Assembly (NCBI GenBank): GCA_036522155.1
Contig: DATDGI010000288.1
Span: 1-8,655 of the forward strand
Source: UBA9676 sp036522155
GTDB taxonomy: Bacteria > Actinomycetota > Actinomycetes > Streptosporangiales > Streptosporangiaceae
DNA length: 8,655 bases
Reading direction: 5' to 3'
Below, piece by piece: positions 1 through 5,373 of the stretch (its first letter is position 1; every line of letters starts with the position of its first letter). The position numbers and the translations under genes are program-made. A model generated the notes under the pieces. That model worked only from the letters and a program-made list of their open reading frames with translations. It ran no database searches and was not told the origin of the DNA.

Positions 1-39
1 GGTTGGTCAGGAAACTCCAGCGCTCCATCCTCTAAGACT

Positions 40-95
40 AACACAGTTTCTAGAAATTAGTTGCTAGTTTTCTAGTTCTATTATAGATTGAGGGC
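40..95 (+). promoter_or_regulatory. AT-rich, CTAG-rich segment, possible promoter region
   Basis: This stretch is strikingly AT-rich compared with the rest of the window. It holds CTAG tetranucleotides at 50-53, 64-67 and 72-75, a perfect 10-base palindrome TTTCTAGAAA at 47-56, and a direct repeat CTAGTT at 64-69 and 72-77. A weak promoter reading is TTGCTA (61-66) with TATAGA (82-87), but the 15-base spacer is short. It lies upstream of the small peptide gene at 158, so a promoter or protein-binding site is a reasonable inference. No known consensus is matched. Confidence 0.3.
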
Positions 96-157
96 AGGCA
101 CCAGGGATCAGCCGCCGACGGCGGCCAGCCGCCCCGGGGTCAATGGAAAGAGCGAGC

Positions 158-235
158 ATGTTCTTTATCGTCTTGGTCGTCATCATCGCCGTAGCCATGA
201 TCGTCGCGCTGCCACGCCTCCGCCGGAGGCGCTAG
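158..235 (+). CDS. 25-residue hydrophobic single-pass membrane peptide, hypothetical
   Basis: An ATG at 158 opens a 25-codon frame ending in TAG at 233-235. The product starts MFFIVLVVIIAVAM, giving an uninterrupted hydrophobic helix over residues 2-18, and ends in an arginine-rich tail (PRLRRRR). That is the pattern of a small single-span membrane peptide with a cytoplasmic basic tail. A purine-rich Shine-Dalgarno, GGAAAGAG (145-152), sits 5 bases upstream of the ATG and decides the start. An in-frame ATG at 143 would add five residues (MERAS) but has no comparable ribosome site. A 9-bp hairpin follows 16 bases after the stop, so the unit looks like start, peptide and terminator. The next gene, a GlsB-type membrane protein, is also small and hydrophobic, which may or may not be related. 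I do not recognise a family. The main doubt is that any 25-codon frame can arise by chance, although the ribosome site, the hydrophobicity and the terminator agree. Confidence 0.5.
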   Translation: MFFIVLVVIIAVAMIVALPRLRRRR

Positions 236-251
236 CCCGGACGCAAGCCAG

Positions 252-273
252 CCCGGCCGCGTTCGCGGCCGGG
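252..273 (+). terminator. Strong GC hairpin after the small peptide gene
   Basis: CCCGGCCGC (252-260) pairs perfectly with GCGGCCGGG (265-273) around the tetraloop GTTC, giving a 9-bp all-GC stem. No run of T follows, only GCGCTTCTG, which is common for actinobacterial terminators. Its place 17 bases after the stop of the 158-235 frame fits a terminator for that gene, or an mRNA-stabilising structure upstream of the GlsB-type gene. Confidence 0.5.
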
Positions 274-356
274 GCGCTTCTGACCCGAAAACGAGTGTGC
301 AATGAACACCTTCGTCTCTGCATACCCCACACGCGTCACTGACTAAGGAGTCGATT

Positions 357-638
357 ATGGGCATCGTCGCCTGGATCGTTCTCGGCCTCGCCGCAGGCTT
401 GCTCGCCAATATGCTGATCCCCGGGAAAAGATCACAGGGCCTGTTCCTCACCTGCCTGATCGGCATCGCCGGGGCGCTGGGCGGCGGCTGGGTCGCCACC
501 AAGCTCTTCCACATCCACTCCCTGCAGGGATTCTTCAACCTCTCCACCTGGCTCACCGCCATCGCCGGGGCAGCCATCCTCCTGCTGGCCTACCGTCTGG
601 TCACCGGGCGCACCGGCCGCCGCATGGCACACCGATGA
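357..638 (+). CDS. GlsB/YeaQ/YmgE-family stress response membrane protein
   Basis: A 93-residue, very hydrophobic protein with the layout of the transglycosylase-associated (GlsB/YeaQ/YmgE) family. It has three glycine-rich transmembrane segments at about residues 3-21, 29-48 and 61-81. A short basic loop (PGKRSQG, 22-28) follows the first helix, the second carries the family's small-residue run GIAGALGGG (36-44), and the C-terminus is basic (GRTGRRMAHR). Family members are usually 80-100 residues, so the gene is full length. They are linked by expression to general, acid or osmotic stress, but their biochemical role is not established and the 'transglycosylase-associated' name is historical. 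The ATG at 357 is preceded by AAGGAG (345-350) at ideal spacing. A 14-codon frame (302-346) ends in TAA inside that ribosome site, allowing possible translational coupling. Downstream is a hairpin at 653-684. The family call is secure; the function is not known from sequence. Confidence 0.9.
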   Translation: MGIVAWIVLGLAAGLLANMLIPGKRSQGLFLTCLIGIAGALGGGWVATKLFHIHSLQGFFNLSTWLTAIAGAAILLLAYRLVTGRTGRRMAHR

Positions 639-652
639 ACAGAAGCGGGACA

Positions 653-684
653 GGGCACAGCCCCCCAGGGTGATCGCTGTGTCC
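653..684 (+). terminator. Hairpin downstream of the GlsB-type gene
   Basis: GGGCACAGC (653-661) can pair with GCTGTGTCC (676-684), a 9-bp stem with one G-U pair and a 14-base loop that is itself C- and G-rich. It begins 15 bases after the GlsB-type stop. There is no T tract, so termination is an inference from position. Confidence 0.35.
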
Positions 685-727
685 GCCTCGATGGAAACCC
701 TACGAAGTCGCGCGAAGTCGGGCGGAT

Positions 728-787
728 TGCCCGGCGTGCTTTGGCCCAGGCGCGGCGGTAGGTGATGGTGGGCAGGTCGGCCGCACG
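728..787 (-). pseudogene. Possible tyrosine-recombinase (integrase) remnant
   Basis: Read on the minus strand from 787, this stretch encodes a segment containing LPTITYRRAWAKARRA. From memory this resembles the linker found in actinobacterial phage-type integrases just before the conserved RPYDLRH box (typical wording GG-LPTITYRRAWAKARxAALT). The frame has a stop just upstream (TGA at 800-802), and downstream no RPYDLRH, HxxR or catalytic Tyr region is found. If real it is a 20-codon relic of an integrase, not a gene. The match rests on a short, basic, alanine-rich stretch and on recall, so confidence is low. Confidence 0.3.
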
Positions 788-851
788 GTTCGGGCAGGGT
801 CAGGTCTTGTTGCCGGCAACCTGCCGGTACTTCTTGGAGCGGTACGCGCGC

Positions 852-1217
852 TCAGTCATCCGGGGGTGGTGGTCCGGGTGGCGGTGACCCCGGTGGCGGC
901 GTTCCTGGGGGCTGCTTCAGCGCTTCGTTGAAGTCGTCTTTGCCACCGGGCTTCCCCTTGCCGGTTACCCGCGGGTCCGACCGGTCGAACTTGGCGCGCT
1001 GGGCCTTGACGTCGACCAGCACATTGACGACCTCGCCCTGCTGGAGCCAGACCACGTGGGACATGAACGGCGGCTGCGTGAGCGTCGTGCGGAAGACCTC
1101 ACCGGTGGCGGGCGTGACGTCAGCCACGTACTCCCAAACTCCCGATCTTTCGCCGCCCTCCTTGAACTTCTTGGCGACGATCTTTGCTGTTGCTGGTTCC
1201 CAGTTGTGGCCGAACAC
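852..1217 (-). CDS. Hypothetical small protein with beta-rich domain and proline-rich tail
   Basis: A 121-residue protein without signal peptide or membrane segment. Residues 1-90 look like a compact, mostly beta domain: WEPATAKIVAKK, then WEYVADVTPATGEVFRTTL, then VVNVLVDVKAQRAKFDRSDPRV. From memory this pattern (a strand, a 'Y-V-V-x-V-P-G' strand, and a 'GDVVxVLxDPKxxKVKFDxSDPR' ending) recurs in actinobacterial hypotheticals, some related to DUF3592-like domains. I cannot name the family with certainty. Residues 102-121 are a low-complexity tail, PPGTPPPGSPPPGPPPPDD, probably disordered and possibly a docking site for a proline-binding partner. The start is a GTG at 1217-1215. There is no Shine-Dalgarno; instead TACGAT (1229-1224) lies 6 bases before the GTG, which fits a leaderless transcript. 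The coding frame is open upstream to about 1300 but has no better start. The gene is divergent from the kinase at 1585. Confidence 0.65.
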   Translation of the reverse strand: MFGHNWEPATAKIVAKKFKEGGERSGVWEYVADVTPATGEVFRTTLTQPPFMSHVVWLQQGEVVNVLVDVKAQRAKFDRSDPRVTGKGKPGGKDDFNEALKQPPGTPPPGSPPPGPPPPDD

Positions 1218-1223
1218 GCTCGG

Positions 1224-1229
1224 ATCGTA
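1224..1229 (-). promoter_or_regulatory. Putative -10 element of a leaderless promoter
   Basis: On the minus strand TACGAT is followed by CCGAGC and then the GTG start at 1217. A TANNNT hexamer 6 bases before the start codon would place the transcription start on the GTG itself. No good TTGACA-like -35 is seen, which is not unusual in actinobacteria. Confidence 0.4.
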
Positions 1230-1410
1230 TCGGTCACCTGGCCCTGGTGGGAGCCATCGGCACGACCTGACGATTGCTTCGGCTGATCCTTGACACTCCT
1301 TGGCTCAAAAGCTCTTGCGCGACCCGGCCTTCATCGCCAACCACCCTTGATGATCACAGCCTGAGGGCCGCGAGCCCGGCTGATCCCGCGTGGATGTGAG
1401 CAAGCCTCCC

Positions 1411-1435
1411 CTCATCACCATCATTGGGTGATGGG
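1411..1435. repeat. Inverted repeat upstream of the kinase gene
   Basis: CATCACC (1413-1419) pairs with GGTGATG (1427-1433) around a 7-base loop, and the stem extends outward by a T-G and a C-G pair. It could be an operator or the tail hairpin of an unseen upstream transcript. There is no T tract. Confidence 0.35.
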
Positions 1436-1507
1436 CCCGTAAACCGTCCGTGTTCATAATGCGTCACATACGTAACGGCCCTGCATTGCCGGTCATCTAG
1501 CAACTGC

Positions 1508-1526
1508 GGCCCGGCCTATGCGGGCC
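1508..1526 (+). repeat. Hairpin GGCCCG/CGGGCC followed by TTT
   Basis: GGCCCG (1508-1513) pairs with CGGGCC (1521-1526) around a 7-base loop, followed by TTTG. It lies 59 bases before the kinase start. It may be a weak terminator or attenuator in the kinase leader, depending on where transcription begins, which cannot be told from the sequence. Confidence 0.3.
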
Positions 1527-1573
1527 TTTGCCATAGCCGTTCATTGCGTGGACCTGGGCTATTGGCACTGGCT

Positions 1574-1578
1574 GGAGG
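1574..1578 (+). promoter_or_regulatory. Shine-Dalgarno of the kinase gene
   Basis: GGAGG lies 6 bases before the ATG at 1585. This fixes the kinase start, and the resulting N-terminus reaches the P-loop at residue 20 as expected for this family. Confidence 0.8.
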
Positions 1579-1584
1579 TGCGGC

Positions 1585-3255
1585 ATGGTGGGGGAGTTGC
1601 AGGCTGGGGATCCTCAGTCCGTGGGGCCGTACCGCTTGCTGGGGCGGCTGGGAGCTGGCGGGATGGGCCAGGTTTTCCTGGGCCGCTCGGCGGGAGGCCG
1701 CTTGGTGGCGGTCAAGGTCATCCGCCCCGAGTTGGCGGGGGAGCCCGGCTTCCGGACGCGGTTCGCGCGCGAGGTAGCTGCCGCACGGAATGTCAGCGGG
1801 CTGTTCACCGCGCTGGTGGTGGACGCCGACGTCGACGGCACAATGCCCTGGCTGGCAACTGCCTACGTGGCTGGGCCGTCGCTCGCTGAGGCGGTCGAGG
1901 AACACGGGCCACTGCCGGTTGAGTCAGTGCTGACCCTGGCCGCGGGGCTGGCCGAGGGTCTGGGCGTGATCCACGCGGCCGGCGTGGTGCACCGGGATCT
2001 GAAGCCCTCAAATGTGCTGCTGGCCGATGACGGCCCGCGGGTGATCGACTTCGGGATTTCACGGGCGGCAGAGGCGAGTGTGCTGACGCAGTCCGGCACG
2101 GTGCTGGGTTCCCCGGGGTTCATGTCACCGGAACAAGCTGAAGGCGGTGAGGTGGGCCCGCCCAGTGATGTCTTCAGCCTGGGTGCCATCCTCACGTTTG
2201 CGGCCACTTGTGAAGGCCCGTTCGGGACGGGATCGACCCCCGCGCTCATCTACCGGGTGGTCCATCATCAGCCGGATGTCAGTCACCTGCCCGATCAGCT
2301 CCGCAACCTGGTTGAGCGGTGCCTGGCCAAGGACCCAGCCCAGCGTCCAACCACCTCTGATCTGCTCGCCGAACTTGGTAACGGCCAGCTGGCGGCGGAC
2401 TGGCTGCCGGCACCCATGGCTGAAGTGCTCGCCCGGTACGCCGCGGAGGCGGCAGCCGACGGCTCATCGGTGCCAGTTGAATCCTCGGAGGGACCGTCCA
2501 CGGTGACGAGCGCGGCCCGCCGCCGGTCACCCACGGCGCCCGCTGTCCTCGCCCAGCCCGCTGAGCCAGGTAAGCAGCCAGAGCGGAAGAAGCGGCGATA
2601 CCTCATCTGGGTGCCGGTCATCGCCGGGCTCATGGCGGCGTCGGCCGCCGCAGCCATTTTCCTGCCCGAGGCCCTCCGGAATGCTGCTGCCCCGCACTCC
2701 ACGCCAACGATCGGGCAGGGAGCAGCGCTCCGGCCGTCTCATTCTCCCCGGCCGACGGTTAGCGGGCCGGCTCCCCAATCAACCGCAACGAAAAAGGTCT
2801 CTAGCACGCCCACCGGGTCGTCGACGGGTACCGGTACCACGGGCAACGGGTCCACCGGGACCGGGACCACCGGCACGGGAACTAACGGGAATGGTTCTAC
2901 GGGGAACGGTTCTACCGGGAACGGCTCCTCCGGGACGGCTCAGCCACCGCAAATCACGAACGTGCAGACATACACACAGGGTGTCTACGTCTATTTCGAC
3001 ATCTCCTACGCCGATTCAGACAATGACGCCGAGGGCTTCGGGTTCGTCGGCGTCAACGGGAGCGGCTGGGGCGAAGAGCAGCATCCCTTCTCCAGCCCCT
3101 CCTACGGCACGGCCGGGCCGGGCTGGATCGAGTACCCGTTCAACGAGAACTGTGGGTCCTCCCCGGAAGTGCAGAGTTACGTAAAGGCCTGGATCTACGA
3201 CGCGGAGGGCACCAGCAGCCAGCCCGTCGTCATCCATCTCGTGTGCTCCGACTAA
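1585..3255 (+). CDS. Transmembrane Ser/Thr protein kinase with C-terminal extracytoplasmic domain
   Basis: A 556-residue Hanks-type (PknB-like) kinase that phosphorylates Ser/Thr on cytoplasmic proteins. The kinase domain, about residues 15-268, has every key element: P-loop GRLGAGGMG (20-28), catalytic lysine in VAVK (Lys44), helix-C Glu63, catalytic loop HRDLKPSN (136-143, Asp138), DFG (155-157), an activation loop with Thr168/Ser170/Thr172 as likely autophosphorylation sites, SPE (181-183), the DVFSLG subdomain IX motif (195-200), and Arg254 of subdomain XI. It should therefore be active. A disordered Ala/Pro/Ser stretch leads to a basic stop (ERKKRR, 333-338) and one transmembrane helix (339-361). 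Outside the membrane comes a Ser/Thr/Gly repeat linker (413-452) and a roughly 100-residue domain (455-556) rich in aromatic residues and predicted beta strands. That domain has two cysteines, 523 and 554, which may form a disulphide. There are no PASTA repeats, so the ligand is probably not muropeptide by that route. The kinase call is very secure; the sensed signal is unknown. Confidence 0.95.
   Translation: MVGELQAGDPQSVGPYRLLGRLGAGGMGQVFLGRSAGGRLVAVKVIRPELAGEPGFRTRFAREVAAARNVSGLFTALVVDADVDGTMPWLATAYVAGPSLAEAVEEHGPLPVESVLTLAAGLAEGLGVIHAAGVVHRDLKPSNVLLADDGPRVIDFGISRAAEASVLTQSGTVLGSPGFMSPEQAEGGEVGPPSDVFSLGAILTFAATCEGPFGTGSTPALIYRVVHHQPDVSHLPDQLRNLVERCLAKDPAQRPTTSDLLAELGNGQLAADWLPAPMAEVLARYAAEAAADGSSVPVESSEGPSTVTSAARRRSPTAPAVLAQPAEPGKQPERKKRRYLIWVPVIAGLMAASAAAAIFLPEALRNAAAPHSTPTIGQGAALRPSHSPRPTVSGPAPQSTATKKVSSTPTGSSTGTGTTGNGSTGTGTTGTGTNGNGSTGNGSTGNGSSGTAQPPQITNVQTYTQGVYVYFDISYADSDNDAEGFGFVGVNGSGWGEEQHPFSSPSYGTAGPGWIEYPFNENCGSSPEVQSYVKAWIYDAEGTSSQPVVIHLVCSD
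2821..2940 (+). repeat. Eight degenerate 15-base tandem units encoding (S/T)(T/N)G(T/N)G pentads
   Basis: Within the kinase gene, codons 413-452 form eight consecutive pentapeptide units (STGTG, TTGNG, STGTG, TTGTG, TNGNG, STGNG, STGNG, SSGTA). The DNA repeats with a 15-base period but with many synonymous differences. The last units (GGTTCTACGGGGAAC-like) are the most similar to each other, suggesting the most recent duplication was there. The product is a flexible extracytoplasmic linker between the membrane helix and the sensor domain, and a probable site of length variation. Confidence 0.8.
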
Positions 3256-3261
3256 CGGGTC

Positions 3262-3282
3262 CACCGCCTCGCGGCGGCGGTG
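3262..3282. terminator. Hairpin between convergent kinase and SIMPL genes
   Basis: CACCGCC (3262-3268) pairs with GGCGGTG (3276-3282) around a 7-base loop. It lies 7 bases after the kinase stop and 20 bases after the end of the SIMPL gene on the opposite strand, so it can serve both genes. No T tract is present. Confidence 0.5.
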
Positions 3283-3302
3283 CGCAGGTAGTGCCCGGCG
3301 TG

Positions 3303-3941
3303 CTAGAGGAGCTCGAAGCCGACCTCGACGGCGGCCTGGACGGTGATCTCGCCCGGGCTGACGTCGATCGGCTCGTCGGCCAGGGCGTGGGCAGCCGAGC
3401 GGAGAACGAAGCCACTGGCGGCGACCGGTCCGTCTGACCGCAGGCGCATGCCGGGTTCGGCTATCCAGGCCACCGGCCCAAGGGTCAAGCCCAGCGCGGC
3501 CGCGTAGGCCTCCGCCTTGGCGCGGGCCTGCCTGGCCGCCTGCTGGCGGGCCTCATCGTGGACGGGATTGGACAGGCTCAGTTCCCACGACACCCCGGCA
3601 ACGGCTGCGCCCGCGTCGACCAGTTCGGCCATCAGCACGCCCAACTGCCCGAAATCGGTGACCTCCACCGCCGACGTGCGGGTCGCACGCCATCCGGTCC
3701 GGACCTCCTCGCCCTTCTTCCAGCGGGTGCGCGGGTGGACCACCAACGAGGTCGTGGTCGTGCGGCTGACCGCGGCCGAGTGCGCCGCCAGGACCGCGTC
3801 GACGGCCGCCGCAATCTCGGCGGCCTGGCTGTAGGCATCCTGCTGAGAGTCCCCGTCGGCCTCGACGGTGACCTGGACGGCAGCGTGGTCGGGCATGGCG
3901 CTCGCTTCACCCTGCCCGCGCACGAGCACTTCCCTGGCCAC
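3303..3941 (-). CDS. SIMPL (DUF541) domain protein
   Basis: A 212-residue protein that is one SIMPL/DUF541 domain from end to end. It opens with the typical strand and turn VRGQGEASAMPDHAAVQVTV (residues 7-26), then a helix rich in Ala and Gln (32-54), strands SLVVHPRTRW and GWRATRTSAVEV, and the helix around LMAELVDAGA. The hallmark LSNPVHDEARQQAARQARAKAEAYAAALG (122-150) is followed by the closing strands up to GFELL. Bacterial members such as E. coli YggE and Brucella BP26 are secreted or periplasmic. This one has no signal peptide, so it is probably cytoplasmic or surface-associated by another route. Members are linked to oxidative stress tolerance, but no enzymatic activity is known. The start is a GTG at 3941; TAGGGT lies 6 bases upstream, consistent with a leaderless transcript, and its AGGG could also act as a weak ribosome site. 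A GTG at 3929 is an alternative but would cut the first strand. The gene is convergent with the kinase and divergent from the membrane protein at 4123. Confidence 0.9.
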   Translation of the reverse strand: MAREVLVRGQGEASAMPDHAAVQVTVEADGDSQQDAYSQAAEIAAAVDAVLAAHSAAVSRTTTTSLVVHPRTRWKKGEEVRTGWRATRTSAVEVTDFGQLGVLMAELVDAGAAVAGVSWELSLSNPVHDEARQQAARQARAKAEAYAAALGLTLGPVAWIAEPGMRLRSDGPVAASGFVLRSAAHALADEPIDVSPGEITVQAAVEVGFELL

Positions 3942-3947
3942 CGGTCG

Positions 3948-3953
3948 ACCCTA
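3948..3953 (-). promoter_or_regulatory. Putative -10 element of a leaderless promoter for the SIMPL gene
   Basis: On the minus strand TAGGGT is followed by CGACCG and then the GTG start at 3941, the same geometry as at 1229-1215. The -35 region (about 3971-3977) reads only TTCGCG-like, a weak match. Confidence 0.4.
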
Positions 3954-4087
3954 GAGCACCACTGCGCCCACCGCGAAGCCGCCGGTCGCCGGTGGCCGGA
4001 AGCGGCCGGGGTCATGGCGCTGTGGATGGCCGTGCCGGGCCCAGTTGGTTTTCTGGCCCTCGTGGGGTGTTCCGTGGCGAGCGGTAA

Positions 4088-4100
4088 CGTTCCCGGAACG
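4088..4100. promoter_or_regulatory. 13-base palindrome, candidate operator
   Basis: CGTTCCCGGAACG is a perfect inverted repeat (CGTTCC and GGAACG around one C). It lies in the 181-base region between the divergent SIMPL and membrane-protein genes. It overlaps the expected -35 position for the putative -10 at 4110-4115. A dimeric regulator binding here is a reasonable inference; the regulator is unknown. Confidence 0.4.
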
Positions 4101-4109
4101 GTGCGGGCG

Positions 4110-4115
4110 TAGTGT
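4110..4115 (+). promoter_or_regulatory. Putative -10 element of a leaderless promoter for the membrane protein
   Basis: TAGTGT fits TANNNT and lies 7 bases before the GTG at 4123. No Shine-Dalgarno precedes any candidate start of this gene, which supports a leaderless message starting at the GTG. Confidence 0.4.
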
Positions 4116-4122
4116 GCGCTCC

Positions 4123-5373
4123 GTGGGGGAGGCGCCGCCCGAAGGCGGACAGACTGCGACGGCGGCCGAGGGTTCGGCCCGCCGCTTCTACCTGGCATCG
4201 CCGACGATTTGGGTGGCGGTGCTCGGTTGCCTGGCTGCGCTGTCCCTCGCGGCCATGATCTCGCTGTCCCTGCTGTCCGGCCAGGTAGGCAACGGGACCG
4301 TAGCGCTGGTGATCGGTGTTCCTTACGCGGGTGTCGGGGTGGTGGTCGCCCGGCGCCAGCCAGGTAACCCACTCGGCTGGCTCTTTCTGGTGATTGCCGT
4401 CTGCCTCTTCCTTGCCACCGGCGGCGGAGACTACTCGGCCCTCGCCTACCGCCTGGGGTACCAGCTTCGGTTCGGCCCGGTGGGGCTGGTGCTGGGCCAG
4501 CTGTGGGTCGTGGGCCTGGTGCTGTTCCTGGTGGTGATCCTGCTCTTTCCGGATGGCAGGCTGCCGTCGCGGTTCTGGCGCCGGGCCCTGTGGGCTTATT
4601 GCGCGCTGTACGTGGCTCTGCTCGCCGTGCTTGCTGTGGTGACGGCTGGTGCTCTCGCCGCGCGCCCCCTCCATGTCGATGCCACCGGTGGGCTGTCTGC
4701 TGTTGACAACCCGGTCGGCTGGTTCCGTGCCGTCCAGCGGTCGGTCCTGCTCCTGCTCGTCGTGTTGTCGCTGGGCTTCATTGCCCGGCAGGTCCTGAGC
4801 TGGCGGCGCTCGTCCGGCGAACAGCGCCAGCAGCTGAAGTGGCTGGCCAGCGGCTCCGCCGTCGCCATCATCAGCGTGATCCTCGCGGTGCCTTTCAGCA
4901 CATCGGGCACCACCACGGTGGTCCGGGAATGGCTGGACAACCTTGCCTGGTTCGGCGTCGCCGCGCTGCCTGTGTCCATGGGTGTTGCGATCCTGAAGTA
5001 CAGGCTTTATGACATCGACCGGATCATCTCCCGGACGCTGGCCTATGCGATCGTCACCGGCCTGCTGGTGGGGGTGTACGCGGGCGTGGTGCTGCTCGCT
5101 ACCCGAGTGCTGCCGTTCTCTTCGTCGGTAGCGGTCGCCGCCTCCACACTGGCGGCGGCGGCCCTTTTCAACCCGCTGCGGCGGTGGGTGCAGCGGACGG
5201 TGGACCGGCGGTTCAACCGGGCCAGGTATGACGCTGACCGGACCATCGCCGCCTTCGCCGCCCGCCTGACCGGCGCCCTCGATCTGGGTACCGTGCAAGC
5301 AGACCTGGCCGGTGTCGTGCACCAGGCCCTGGAACCCGTCCACGTATCGGTGTGGATCAGCCAGCACGACTGA
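4123..5373 (+). CDS. Ten-pass membrane protein resembling a histidine-kinase sensor domain without the kinase
   Basis: A polytopic membrane protein of 416 residues from the chosen start. Hydrophobic segments lie at about residues 29-51, 58-76, 84-100, 118-142, 156-178, 207-223, 243-258, 272-290, 305-329 and 334-349. Between them are signature loops known to me from actinobacterial sensor kinases: RRQPGNPLGWLFL (77-89), LFPDGRLPSRFW (141-152), RRSSGEQRQQLKWL (228-241), ILKYRLYDIDRIISRTL (290-306) and RRFNRARYDA (362-371). In such kinases this region is followed by a dimerisation helix with the phospho-His and an HATPase domain. Here the protein stops soon after (VHVSVWISQHD), so it cannot phosphorylate by itself. 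It may be a stand-alone sensor or partner, or a kinase that lost its catalytic half. The frame stays open upstream to a TTG at 4045, but the GTG at 4123 has a -10-like TAGTGT 7 bases ahead and gives a short hydrophilic N-terminus. GTG 4114 is an alternative. A strong bidirectional hairpin begins at the stop. Confidence 0.8.
   Translation: MGEAPPEGGQTATAAEGSARRFYLASPTIWVAVLGCLAALSLAAMISLSLLSGQVGNGTVALVIGVPYAGVGVVVARRQPGNPLGWLFLVIAVCLFLATGGGDYSALAYRLGYQLRFGPVGLVLGQLWVVGLVLFLVVILLFPDGRLPSRFWRRALWAYCALYVALLAVLAVVTAGALAARPLHVDATGGLSAVDNPVGWFRAVQRSVLLLLVVLSLGFIARQVLSWRRSSGEQRQQLKWLASGSAVAIISVILAVPFSTSGTTTVVREWLDNLAWFGVAALPVSMGVAILKYRLYDIDRIISRTLAYAIVTGLLVGVYAGVVLLATRVLPFSSSVAVAASTLAAAALFNPLRRWVQRTVDRRFNRARYDADRTIAAFAARLTGALDLGTVQADLAGVVHQALEPVHVSVWISQHD

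Larger units (their letters stand above)
639..851. other. Intergenic region between GlsB-type gene and minus-strand hypothetical gene
   Basis: This gap separates two genes that converge on it. Besides the hairpin at 653-684 and the possible integrase relic at 728-787, it has an 8-base direct repeat CGAAGTCG at 703-710 and 713-720. On the minus strand a 19-codon frame (859-800, MTERAYRSKKYRQVAGNKT) starts across the stop codon of the gene at 852-1217. It has no ribosome site and I do not call it a gene. Confidence 0.5.
1218..1584. other. Divergent intergenic region, minus-strand hypothetical / plus-strand kinase
   Basis: This 367-base gap holds no convincing gene. A TTGACA at 1290-1295 on the plus strand has no matching -10. 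Candidates for kinase regulation are a hairpin (1411-1435), an imperfect palindrome GTCACATACGTAAC (1463-1476, 10 of 14 positions symmetric) with a CATAAT hexamer just upstream (1455-1460), and a second hairpin (1508-1526). Each is seen in the sequence; their roles are guesses. Confidence 0.5.

Noticed and set aside
703..720. Direct repeat CGAAGTCG twice, two bases apart
   Set aside because: Only two 8-base copies in GC-rich DNA with no conserved context; not enough for an att site or iteron.
800..859. 19-codon minus-strand frame MTERAYRSKKYRQVAGNKT overlapping the stop at 852
   Set aside because: No ribosome site or promoter and very short; the overlap with a stop codon alone is weak evidence, so it is only mentioned in the intergenic entry.
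1290..1330. TTGACA at 1290-1295 as a plus-strand -35 box
   Set aside because: No acceptable -10 at 15-19 bases, and it lies almost 300 bases before the kinase.
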